Origin: Martinezella dioscoreae
GTDB taxonomy: Bacteria; Pseudomonadota; Alphaproteobacteria; Rhizobiales; Rhizobiaceae
Assembly (NCBI RefSeq): GCF_009176305.1
Contig: NZ_BLAJ01000003.1
Location: 496,001 to 560,000 of the forward strand
Reading direction: 5' to 3'
DNA length: 64,000 nt
Below are positions 1-7,472 of this stretch, piece by piece. The translations under genes and the position numbers were made by a program. Every line of letters starts with the position of its first letter. Within the stretch, counting starts at the first letter, position 1. The notes beneath the pieces are model-generated. The model worked only from the letters and a program-made list of their open reading frames with translations, had not been told where the DNA came from and did no database searches.

Positions 1-2
1 GT

Positions 3-119
3 GACGTCAGAGGCAATGGCGTCCTGTTCCACACCCACGATCCGCAGATCGCCATCCGCAATGTTCTCTTGCTCGGCGCCCGCAACGAGCAGCTTCGCGA
101 CATTATTCGCCAGCTTTGA
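3..119 (+). CDS. 3' end of an unidentified gene, cut by the window start
   Basis: The third frame is open from the first base to a TGA at 117-119 and gives 38 residues with normal composition for this genome: DVRGNGVLFHTHDPQ, then a leucine-rich basic helix ending in IIRQL. It is codirectional with the next gene, about 60 bp away. I do not recognise the family from this fragment. It is called because the frame is the only one with plausible amino acid use and it ends cleanly before the next gene. Confidence 0.5.
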   Translation, partial: DVRGNGVLFHTHDPQIAIRNVLLLGARNEQLRDIIRQL

Positions 120-178
120 CGATTGATCCGAAAACTCGAAGAGCATAAGAAACGGCCTGAACTGCAAGCAGGCAGGCC

Positions 179-1153
179 ATGGCACGACACATAGACATTC
201 TCGAACATCCGCAAACGGCGATCGAAGTCGCGACAGCGACTCTCGCAGAGGGTCTGCCGATCGGGCTGCCGACGGAGACGGTCTATGGTCTTGCCGCCGA
301 TGCTACCAATCCAGCCGCCATTACCCGGATCTATGAGACGAAGGGCCGTCCGCGCTTCAATCCACTGATCTGCCATATGAGCGATCTCGCCATGGCCGAA
401 CGCTATGCGGTCTTCGATCCTACCTCCCGTAAATTGGCGGAAGCTTTCTGGCCCGGCCCGCTGACGCTGGTGCTACCGCTGAGACCCGACAGCGGCATCC
501 ATCCGCTGGCGACTGCCGGGCTCGACACGGTCGGCATCCGCGTGCCGCAAGGCTTTGCCGGCGATCTGATCCGCGCCTTCGGCCGTCCGCTTGCCGCGCC
601 GAGCGCCAATACTTCGGGCAAGATCAGCGCCACAAGCGCCGATCATGTGAGTGAAGACCTCGGGGAGCGGATCACGCTCATCCTCGATGCCGGCGCCTCA
701 GTCGTCGGCGTGGAATCGACCATCGTCAAGGTCGAGGATGGCGAGATGCGTCTGCTGCGGCCCGGCGGGCTGGCGGCAAGCGAGATCGAACGAGTGGCCG
801 GCAAGGCGCTGAAGCGCAAGAAGAAGGCTTCAGCTGCCATCGAGGCGCCCGGCATGCTCGCTTCGCATTATGCACCGGGCGCTGCCGTGCGGCTCGACGC
901 GACTGAGGTTTCCGCGAACGAAGCGCTGATCCGCTTTGGAACACCAGATATTCCCGGCATCGAAAAGGCTATTGCCGTACTGGATCTGAGCGCCAGCGGC
1001 GATCTTTCGGAAGCTGCCGCAAACCTTTTCGATTTCATGAAGCGCGCCGATGCCACCGGCGCGACAACGATTGCTTTCTCGCATATTCCCGACGAGGGCC
1101 TCGGCGAGGCCATCAACGACCGGCTGCGCCGCGCCGCCGCGCCCAGAGAATAA
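179..1153 (+). CDS. tsaC: L-threonylcarbamoyladenylate synthase (TsaC/Sua5 family)
   Basis: This cytoplasmic enzyme makes threonylcarbamoyl-AMP from threonine, bicarbonate and ATP for the t6A37 modification of ANN-decoding tRNAs. The 324 residues split into a YrdC fold (about 10-205; PTETVYGLAADA near the N terminus and a KGRPRFNPL RNA/ATP-binding segment) and a C-terminal Sua5 domain (about 220-320) after the GMLASHYAPG hinge. This is the long Sua5/YwlC form, not the short E. coli TsaC. The ATG at 179 precedes the YrdC domain directly. The following oxidase gene starts 25 bp after its stop, so the two are probably cotranscribed. Confidence 0.93.
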   Translation: MARHIDILEHPQTAIEVATATLAEGLPIGLPTETVYGLAADATNPAAITRIYETKGRPRFNPLICHMSDLAMAERYAVFDPTSRKLAEAFWPGPLTLVLPLRPDSGIHPLATAGLDTVGIRVPQGFAGDLIRAFGRPLAAPSANTSGKISATSADHVSEDLGERITLILDAGASVVGVESTIVKVEDGEMRLLRPGGLAASEIERVAGKALKRKKKASAAIEAPGMLASHYAPGAAVRLDATEVSANEALIRFGTPDIPGIEKAIAVLDLSASGDLSEAAANLFDFMKRADATGATTIAFSHIPDEGLGEAINDRLRRAAAPRE

Positions 1154-1178
1154 ATCAGCCATCGGCAAAGGACACGCC

Positions 1179-2609
1179 ATGAGCAGCTCCGTCCCCTCTT
1201 CCGACCTTCTCGATCGCTTCGCCGCCATCGTCGGCGAAAAGCATACCGTACGGGACCCAGCGGAACTTGCACCGCATCTGGTGGAAAATCGCGGACTCTA
1301 TCACGGCGCCTCGCCCATGTTGCTGAAGCCCGGCTCGGTGGAAGAGGTTTCGGCCATCCTCAAGCTTGCCAGCGAAACCGGCACGGCGATCGTTCCCCAG
1401 ACCGGCAATACCGGCCTTGTCGGCGGGCAGACGCCGCGCGAGGGTGGTTCCGACATCATCCTCTCGCTGGAACGCATGAACCGTATCCGCGATATCGATC
1501 CGGTCGGCAACACCATGATCGTCGACGGTGGCTGCATTCTCGCCGATGTTCACAAGGCTGCGGCCGAGCATGGCCGCATGTTTCCGCTTTCGCTTGGCTC
1601 CGAAGGCTCCTGCCGTATTGCCGGCAATCTTTCCACCAATGCCGGGGGTACGGCCGTTCTCGCCTATGGCAACATGCGCCAGCTCTGCCTTGGCCTTGAA
1701 GTCGTGCTGCCCACGGGCGAGATCTGGAACGGACTACGCCGTCTGAAGAAGGACAACACCGGCTACGACCTGCGCGATCTTTTTATCGGCGCGGAAGGCA
1801 CGCTCGGCGTCATCACCGGCGCGGTGCTGAAGCTTTTCCCGCAGCCGCTTGGCCATCAGGTGGCCTTTGCCGGCCTGCAATCGGTCGATGACGCGCTGAC
1901 TTTATTCAAGAATGCCTCCAGCCTCTGCGGCACGGCACTGACTGGTTTCGAGCTGATGCCGCGCATCGGCGTCGAGTTCACCACGCGGCATATTCCGGGC
2001 GTGCGCGACCCGCTCGACACAGCCCATCCCTGGTATGTCCTGATCGATATTTCCACCTCGGATTCGGCTGAGACCGCCGAGCGGATGATGACGGCGCTGC
2101 TCGAGCAAGGCTATGAGGCCGGACTGATCCAGGATGCGACCATTGCCAGCTCGGAAGCGCAGCAGAAGGCCATCTGGCATATGCGTGAGAGCATGTCGGA
2201 CGCACAGAAGCCGGAAGGCGGCTCGATCAAGCACGATGTTTCCGTGCCGGTGGCGCAAATCCCGCAATTCATGGCGGAAGCCGAAAAGGCCGTTGTCGGT
2301 GCCATGCCGGGCGCGCGTGTCTGCGCCTTCGGCCATATGGGCGACGGCAATATTCACTACAACATCTCGCAGCCCGTCGGCGCCGACAAGGCGGAGTTCA
2401 TCGGCCGGTGGCGCGAGATGAACAAGATCGTGCATGGTCTGGTGCTACAGCATGGCGGCTCGATCTCGGCCGAGCACGGCATCGGCCAGCTGAAGCGCGA
2501 CGAGCTTGCTTCCATCCGCTCGGAGATCGAAATCGACCTGATGCGCCGGATCAAGACGGCTTTCGATCCGGCAGGCATCATGAATCCGGGCAAGGTCCTC
2601 AAGGTCTGA
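1179..2609 (+). CDS. FAD-linked oxidase, D-lactate / D-2-hydroxyglutarate dehydrogenase type
   Basis: A 476-residue flavoprotein of the FAD_binding_4 / FAD-oxidase C-terminal family. Members oxidise D-2-hydroxyacids, passing electrons to quinone or cytochrome. The FAD-binding lobe (about 40-215) carries PQTGNTGLVGGQTP and GAEGTLGVITG. The C-terminal lobe has the metal-binding signature CAFGHMGDGNIHYN and HGGSISAEHGIG. The frame is open from 1050 inside the previous gene, but ATG 1179 follows AAAGGA at a good distance and begins the family homology. Substrate (D-lactate, D-2-hydroxyglutarate or glycolate) cannot be decided. No GlcE/GlcF partner is nearby, which argues against glycolate oxidase. 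Confidence 0.88.
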   Translation: MSSSVPSSDLLDRFAAIVGEKHTVRDPAELAPHLVENRGLYHGASPMLLKPGSVEEVSAILKLASETGTAIVPQTGNTGLVGGQTPREGGSDIILSLERMNRIRDIDPVGNTMIVDGGCILADVHKAAAEHGRMFPLSLGSEGSCRIAGNLSTNAGGTAVLAYGNMRQLCLGLEVVLPTGEIWNGLRRLKKDNTGYDLRDLFIGAEGTLGVITGAVLKLFPQPLGHQVAFAGLQSVDDALTLFKNASSLCGTALTGFELMPRIGVEFTTRHIPGVRDPLDTAHPWYVLIDISTSDSAETAERMMTALLEQGYEAGLIQDATIASSEAQQKAIWHMRESMSDAQKPEGGSIKHDVSVPVAQIPQFMAEAEKAVVGAMPGARVCAFGHMGDGNIHYNISQPVGADKAEFIGRWREMNKIVHGLVLQHGGSISAEHGIGQLKRDELASIRSEIEIDLMRRIKTAFDPAGIMNPGKVLKV

Positions 2610-2612
2610 GGC

Positions 2613-3347
2613 TCAAACCGTCACGACGACCCGCTCCGAAGCAAAGCAGCCAATCTGGCAGGAAATCACATTGCCATCGGCATCGATGTCTTCGCCGGCA
2701 TAGGCAAGCACTGGCGCGAGGCGCGATTGCTGCAGCAGACGGGCTTCCGCTTCAGTCGGCATGCGCGCGGTGATGTCGGTGGAGCGTCGCCAATAGTCGG
2801 CCACGCCATAATCCTTCAGCGCCGCCGTGAATGAGCCCATTACGGTGAATTTCTCTGCCAAACCGGGGAAGCGCTTGGCCGAGCAGCTGCGCATCACGAC
2901 CGAGACGGGAAGCGCATCGGCATAGGCTACCAGGCACATTTCCAGCACCGCCTCGCCCGGCTGAAGATTGAGCCGCGTGGCGATATCGGCAATTGCCGGA
3001 ACTTCCCTGGCCGAGACAACCTTGCGCGTGAGGTTCGCATCCGTCGCGGTCAGATCCTTGGTGAACCGTACCTTGTCGCCCAACTGGAAACGAACGGGCA
3101 TATCGGCACGGACATAGGCGCCGCTGCCGCGCGCCACGCGCAACAAGCCCTCCCCTTCCAGCTCTGCGATCGCGCGCCGCATCGTCACCCGGGAGACACC
3201 GAATTGTTCGGACAAAGCGCGCTCGCCCGGCAGCCGGCTGCCGGGCGCATGCGTGCCCGTATCGATGGCATTTCTCAGCTTCGCGGCAACGGCCGCCCAG
3301 CCTCCCGCAGCCCTTACGCCTTTGTCCTGTCGATTTTTCTCTTCCAT
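2613..3347 (-). CDS. GntR-family transcriptional regulator with UTRA domain (HutC subfamily)
   Basis: About 244 residues. The N-terminal winged helix is at about 20-85 (SRLPGERALSEQFGVSRVTM, then a winged segment LRVARGSGAYV). A UTRA effector domain fills about 100-240 and is expected to bind a small sugar-phosphate, amino acid or similar ligand. ATG 3347 is chosen because the longer frame begins with TTG. It is transcribed divergently from the MOSC gene, and a perfect 20-bp palindrome of the kind HutC-type regulators bind lies in the 72-bp gap. This suggests autoregulation and control of the MOSC gene. The ligand is unknown. Confidence 0.9.
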   Translation of the reverse strand: MEEKNRQDKGVRAAGGWAAVAAKLRNAIDTGTHAPGSRLPGERALSEQFGVSRVTMRRAIAELEGEGLLRVARGSGAYVRADMPVRFQLGDKVRFTKDLTATDANLTRKVVSAREVPAIADIATRLNLQPGEAVLEMCLVAYADALPVSVVMRSCSAKRFPGLAEKFTVMGSFTAALKDYGVADYWRRSTDITARMPTEAEARLLQQSRLAPVLAYAGEDIDADGNVISCQIGCFASERVVVTV

Positions 3348-3365
3348 CACCAATCTGTCAGCTTG

Positions 3366-3385
3366 AAATTGGTATATACCAATTT
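3366..3385. promoter_or_regulatory. Perfect 20-bp palindrome, candidate GntR operator
   Basis: AAATTGGTATATACCAATTT is its own reverse complement. It lies 18 bp upstream of the GntR start and 34 bp upstream of the chosen MOSC start. The core TGGTATATACCA matches the TGGT-N4-ACCA layout typical of HutC/UTRA-type GntR regulators. Binding by the adjacent GntR protein is inferred from position and symmetry. Confidence 0.75.
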
Positions 3386-3419
3386 ATAAAGATCCAGATC
3401 GTTTATGGAAGGGTTCGGC

Positions 3420-3971
3420 ATGGGCGACAAGCGGATATATGTCACGTCAGTCAGCAGCAGCGGCGTTCACGCGTTCAGCAAGCAGACCAAGGATTACATT
3501 CAGCTGCTAACGGGGCTCGGCGTCGAAGGCGATGCGCATATGGGGGTGACGGTGAAACACCGCTCTCGTGTTGCGGTCGATCCGACCCAGCCGAATCTGC
3601 GCCAGGTGCACCTCATTCAGGAAGAGTTGTTCGACGAGCTCACTGAAAAGGGTTTTTCCGTTTCGCCGGGTGACATGGGCGAGAATATTGCCACCCGAGG
3701 GATCGATCTGCTTTCTCTGCCGCAAGGCACGCGCCTGCATATCGGCGTTGAAGCGATCGTCGAGGTGACGGGCTTGCGCAATCCCTGCAAGCAGATCGAC
3801 AATTTTCAGAAAGGCCTGCTGCATGCCGTGCTCGACAAGGATGCCGATGGCGGGTTGGTCCGCAAGGCGGGCATCATGGGCATTGTATCGAGGGGCGGCC
3901 GTGTGCAGCGCGATGACGAGATCCGCGTCGAGTTGCCGCCGCTGCCGCATGTGAAGCTTGAGCGGGTTTGA
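3420..3971 (+). CDS. MOSC domain-containing protein
   Basis: 183 residues, essentially one MOSC domain (molybdenum cofactor sulfurase C-terminal fold). Family members bind sulfur or Mo-cofactor and detoxify or transfer sulfur or N-hydroxylated compounds. Visible signatures are GVEGDAHMG near residue 38, a Q-V-H-L-I strand, PGDMGENIATRG, and the conserved cysteine segment GLRNPCKQI. Start: ATG 3420 is preceded by GGAAGGG, a better Shine-Dalgarno than anything before ATG 3405, which would add five residues. Control by the divergent GntR protein is likely. The physiological substrate is not apparent. Confidence 0.88.
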   Translation: MGDKRIYVTSVSSSGVHAFSKQTKDYIQLLTGLGVEGDAHMGVTVKHRSRVAVDPTQPNLRQVHLIQEELFDELTEKGFSVSPGDMGENIATRGIDLLSLPQGTRLHIGVEAIVEVTGLRNPCKQIDNFQKGLLHAVLDKDADGGLVRKAGIMGIVSRGGRVQRDDEIRVELPPLPHVKLERV

Positions 3972-4034
3972 CAACAAATCGAGCTGATGCTCCGCACAGC
4001 GAGAAGTCGGTTCTGAGTGCGCCGAGCCTATGAT

Positions 4035-4222
4035 ACCCCCCTCTGTCACTTCGTGACATCTCCCCCACAAGGGGGGAGATTGTTGGGAGTATGTCGCACC
4101 GCTTCGTCAGGTCATCGCGCTTCGGTTTCTGCGGGCGGGATATTCGTTTGCGGCGACAAAGTGCTACGGGCCGCCAATCTCCCCCCTTGTGGGGGAGATG
4201 TCACGAAGTGACAGAGGGGGGT
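4035..4222. repeat. Intergenic element bounded by perfect 48-bp inverted repeats
   Basis: Bases 4035-4082 and 4175-4222 are exact reverse complements, separated by 92 bp. Each arm also contains two small palindromes, GTCACTTCGTGAC and a CTCCCCC...GGGGGGAG hairpin. Sequences of this type recur between genes in rhizobial genomes (compare the published RIME mosaic elements). Short frames read through the arms give the peptide GEMSRSDRGG and are not genes. The element fills the space between the convergent MOSC and ftsK genes, so it may also act as a bidirectional terminator. Confidence 0.85.
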
Positions 4223-4268
4223 GCGCACTCTCCGCAACAACCGCGGCAAGCGTCATCCCCCAACTATA

Positions 4269-7253
4269 TCAATCGAAATCCTCATTGCCCGAATTGCCGC
4301 CACCATTGCGGTTGCCGGAGATGATCTCGCGTTTGCCGACATGGTTGGCGGGGCCGACGAGACCGTCTTTTTCCATGCGCTCGACCAGCGATGCCGCGCG
4401 GTTGTAGCCGATGCCCAGGCGGCGCTGGATGTAAGAGGTCGAGCACTTCTTGTCGCGCATGACCACCTTGATCGCCTGCTCGTAGAGATCGTCGCCGTCT
4501 TCCGAGGCAATCGCGCCCTTGTCGAAGACGGCTGTGTCTTCTTCCTCGTCTTCTTCGTCTTCGTCGGCGGTGACCGTGTCGAGATATTCCGGACGGCCCT
4601 GCAGCTTCAGATGTGCCACGACCTTCTCAACTTCCTCGTCGGAGACGAAGGGGCCGTGGACGCGGGAGATGCGGCCGCCGCCTGCCATGTGCAGCATGTC
4701 GCCCTGGCCGAGGAGCTGTTCCGCTCCCTGCTCGCCGAGAATGGTGCGGCTGTCGATCTTCGACGTCACCTGGAAGGAGATGCGGGTCGGGAAGTTCGCC
4801 TTGATCGTGCCGGTGATGACGTCGACCGAGGGACGCTGCGTCGCCATGATCAGGTGGATGCCAGCGGCACGCGCCATCTGCGCCAGACGCTGGATCGCAC
4901 CTTCGATCTCCTTGCCGGCGACCATCATCAGATCGGCCATTTCGTCAACGATGACCACGATATAGGGCATCGGCGTCAGGTCCATTTCCTGTTGCTCTTC
5001 GATCGGGGCACCAGTGCCCTTGTCGAAGCCGGTCTGGACCATGACGTGGATCGTCTCGCCCTTTTCCTTGGCGGAGGCAACGCGGCTGTTGTAGCCGTCG
5101 ATGTTGCGCACGCCGAGGCGCGACATCTTCTTGTAGCGATCCTCCATTTCGCGCACGGCCCATTTCAGCGCCATGACGGCTTTCTTGGGATCGGTCACGA
5201 CCGGGGTCAGCAGGTGCGGAATGCCGTCATAGACGGAGAGTTCCAGCATCTTCGGATCGACCATAATCAGGCGGCACTGTTCCGGGGTCATGCGATAGAG
5301 CAGCGACAGGATCATGGTGTTGATGGCGACGGACTTGCCCGAGCCGGTGGTGCCGGCCACGAGCAGATGCGGCATCTTCGCGAGTTCTGCGATAACAGGC
5401 TCGCCGCCGATCGTCTTGCCGAGGCCGAGCGCCAGCTTGTAGCCGCTCTTCTCGAAATCGGGCGAATCGATCATCTCGCGGAAATAAACCGTCTCGCGGT
5501 TGACGTTCGGCAGTTCGATGCCAATGACGTTGCGGCCCGGAACGACAGCAACGCGAGCCGAGAGGGCCGACATCGAACGGGCGATATCGTCCGCAAGGTT
5601 GATGACGCGCGAGGATTTGACGCCGGGCGCCGGCTCGAATTCATAAAGGGTGACGACCGGGCCTGGACGAACATGGATGATCTCGCCCTTGACGCCGAAA
5701 TCCTCCAGCACGCTTTCCAGCAGGCCGGCATTCTGCTCAAGCGTTTCCTGCGTCATGATCACACCGGAACGAGCAACAGGCTCCTGCAGCAATTCACGCG
5801 GCGGCAGCTCGTATTCTCCATCGGCGGTGCGGGCAATCGGGCGCCATTCGGGCGGCGTCAGGGAGACGGGACGGCGCGGCGAGATCGGCGAAGGCGGCGC
5901 GTCGATCAAACGCTGAGCAGCGGCCTCGACGGCGGGAATGGTGGATATAGCCTTGGCAACCGGTTCAGCAGCGGCCGGAGCGGCGACCTTCGCCGGCATC
6001 GGTGCCACGACCATGACCGGAGCGGGGCGTGTTTCGACGGCCGGAGCGCTTTCAGCACCATAAACGGCGGTGACGAAGGCAGGCGGAACGAATGTCTCGG
6101 CTGAGGCCTCAACGACAGGCTGCGGCTCCGGCTGCAGCGCTTCCTCAGAAGCCGCCACAACTTCGATGACCGGAGCCAAAATGGCAGCCTCCAGCGCTGC
6201 GAGCTCGTCCATGGCAGGGTTGCTCAGATCTGCCGCCGGCTGGCTGGAAATGGTTTCGACTGGTGCTGGGACCTCTACTGACGGAGGCTGCACGGCAACG
6301 GGCTGCGGCGCGATGGCCGCTGCCGGGCGGCGGCACTCGACGACGCGGAACTTTGCGATGATCGATTCGGCATCGACTTCCGGCCTGGACGGCGCGGGCT
6401 GCTTCGGCTCACCCCTGAGGGCAGAAACGAACTCGCCGTCGAACGGCATCGCGTCCCAGAAAGCGAAATCGGAAAGATGGGCAAGACGCGACTCGACCAC
6501 AGGCGCGGCTACGGACTCGGGAACACTTGACTGTACAGGGGAAGCATCCAGCGCGATCGCGGGAGCTTTCGAGAATGCGGTAGCGATAACGGTCATCTCC
6601 AATGCGTCCGGCTCGGTTGCCGGGGAATTCTGAATTACTGTCGGAATATAGCCTTCCACCGCCAGCGGCATGTCTTCGAGCGGTGGCAGATGGAACTCGT
6701 CCTGCCGCACGGGCGGGACGACAATGGCTGCAGCAGGTGCCGCAGGTGCTTCGGCCACAACAGGCGGCTCCATCACCCGCATAGCGGCATGCGCGGAAGC
6801 CTGCGGCCGGATCTCGGGCTTCGGCTCGGCAGGCGGACGGCGGCTGATGATTTCGTTTTCGCGCGTGCGGGTAAAGCGCACGTTCGGCCCCATCAGGAAG
6901 GCATTCTGCCAACCTGGAGACGCGAGATCTTCCGCAGAGATCCCCTGCGGCAGAACCGGCATTTCCTGTTCGCTCGTAACCGCAGCGGCCTGCAACGCCT
7001 CTACAACGGGCGGTGGCGCAGCGGCGGTGCGCTTCCTCACCTCGTCGGCAAGGCGCTTTTCCTCGGCCCGGCGCTGCTCTTCGGCCTTGCGCTTGGCTTC
7101 GCGGGCATTGCGAATCTTCTCTTCCAGAAACGCGCGGCGAGCAGCAATCTGCTCGGCCCGGCGGGCCTCTTCGGCCGCCTGCTCCGGGTCGAGATCCCCC
7201 TCCGGCTGGACGCCTTGCGAGGCATTGGAAAGTGTCGTTCGGGAAAGACGCAT
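4269..7253 (-). CDS. ftsK: DNA translocase FtsK/SpoIIIE family, no N-terminal membrane domain
   Basis: A 994-residue hexameric ATP-driven DNA pump of the chromosome segregation family. The C-terminal half is a complete motor: Walker A GTTGSGKS near residue 636, Walker [26 protein letters not shown] and [16 protein letters not shown]-terminal gamma winged helix follows (about 925-985, [18 protein letters not shown]), which reads polar KOPS sequences and activates XerCD. The N-terminal ~500 residues are different. They start with a charged helical stretch (about 25-75, Glu/Arg/Ala-rich) and continue as a Pro/Ala/Val/Glu linker with no hydrophobic segments. Typical FtsK has four transmembrane helices there. 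No upstream frame could supply them, so this looks like a soluble paralogue. Confidence 0.9.
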   Translation of the reverse strand: MRLSRTTLSNASQGVQPEGDLDPEQAAEEARRAEQIAARRAFLEEKIRNAREAKRKAEEQRRAEEKRLADEVRKRTAAAPPPVVEALQAAAVTSEQEMPVLPQGISAEDLASPGWQNAFLMGPNVRFTRTRENEIISRRPPAEPKPEIRPQASAHAAMRVMEPPVVAEAPAAPAAAIVVPPVRQDEFHLPPLEDMPLAVEGYIPTVIQNSPATEPDALEMTVIATAFSKAPAIALDASPVQSSVPESVAAPVVESRLAHLSDFAFWDAMPFDGEFVSALRGEPKQPAPSRPEVDAESIIAKFRVVECRRPAAAIAPQPVAVQPPSVEVPAPVETISSQPAADLSNPAMDELAALEAAILAPVIEVVAASEEALQPEPQPVVEASAETFVPPAFVTAVYGAESAPAVETRPAPVMVVAPMPAKVAAPAAAEPVAKAISTIPAVEAAAQRLIDAPPSPISPRRPVSLTPPEWRPIARTADGEYELPPRELLQEPVARSGVIMTQETLEQNAGLLESVLEDFGVKGEIIHVRPGPVVTLYEFEPAPGVKSSRVINLADDIARSMSALSARVAVVPGRNVIGIELPNVNRETVYFREMIDSPDFEKSGYKLALGLGKTIGGEPVIAELAKMPHLLVAGTTGSGKSVAINTMILSLLYRMTPEQCRLIMVDPKMLELSVYDGIPHLLTPVVTDPKKAVMALKWAVREMEDRYKKMSRLGVRNIDGYNSRVASAKEKGETIHVMVQTGFDKGTGAPIEEQQEMDLTPMPYIVVIVDEMADLMMVAGKEIEGAIQRLAQMARAAGIHLIMATQRPSVDVITGTIKANFPTRISFQVTSKIDSRTILGEQGAEQLLGQGDMLHMAGGGRISRVHGPFVSDEEVEKVVAHLKLQGRPEYLDTVTADEDEEDEEEDTAVFDKGAIASEDGDDLYEQAIKVVMRDKKCSTSYIQRRLGIGYNRAASLVERMEKDGLVGPANHVGKREIISGNRNGGGNSGNEDFD

Positions 7254-7472
7254 GAGACCTGCAACCCAGTCATTGATATTGCCGTTGGCTTCTCAAATCG
7301 AATAGGGCAAGGATGGTTAATAAGTTCCTTCCTGCCGTTGTGGAAAGCTGCCATTCCACACCCGAAAAACACGTCCGAATATGCTCAGAAACCCTGCGAA
7401 AACAAGGGTATGGCAAGCCCCTGCCGCGCGGAAGCGCAACGGGGAGACAGGTTAGATTTTTTGCGGGACCTG

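Noticed and set aside
4017..4407. Short frames with the peptide GEMSRSDRGG
   Set aside because: They are translations of the intergenic inverted repeat and recur wherever that repeat occurs.
4221..6104. Long plus-strand frame (627 codons) opposite ftsK
   Set aside because: It is a shadow: the composition is His/Arg/Asp-rich without domain signatures, and the opposite strand carries a complete FtsK motor.
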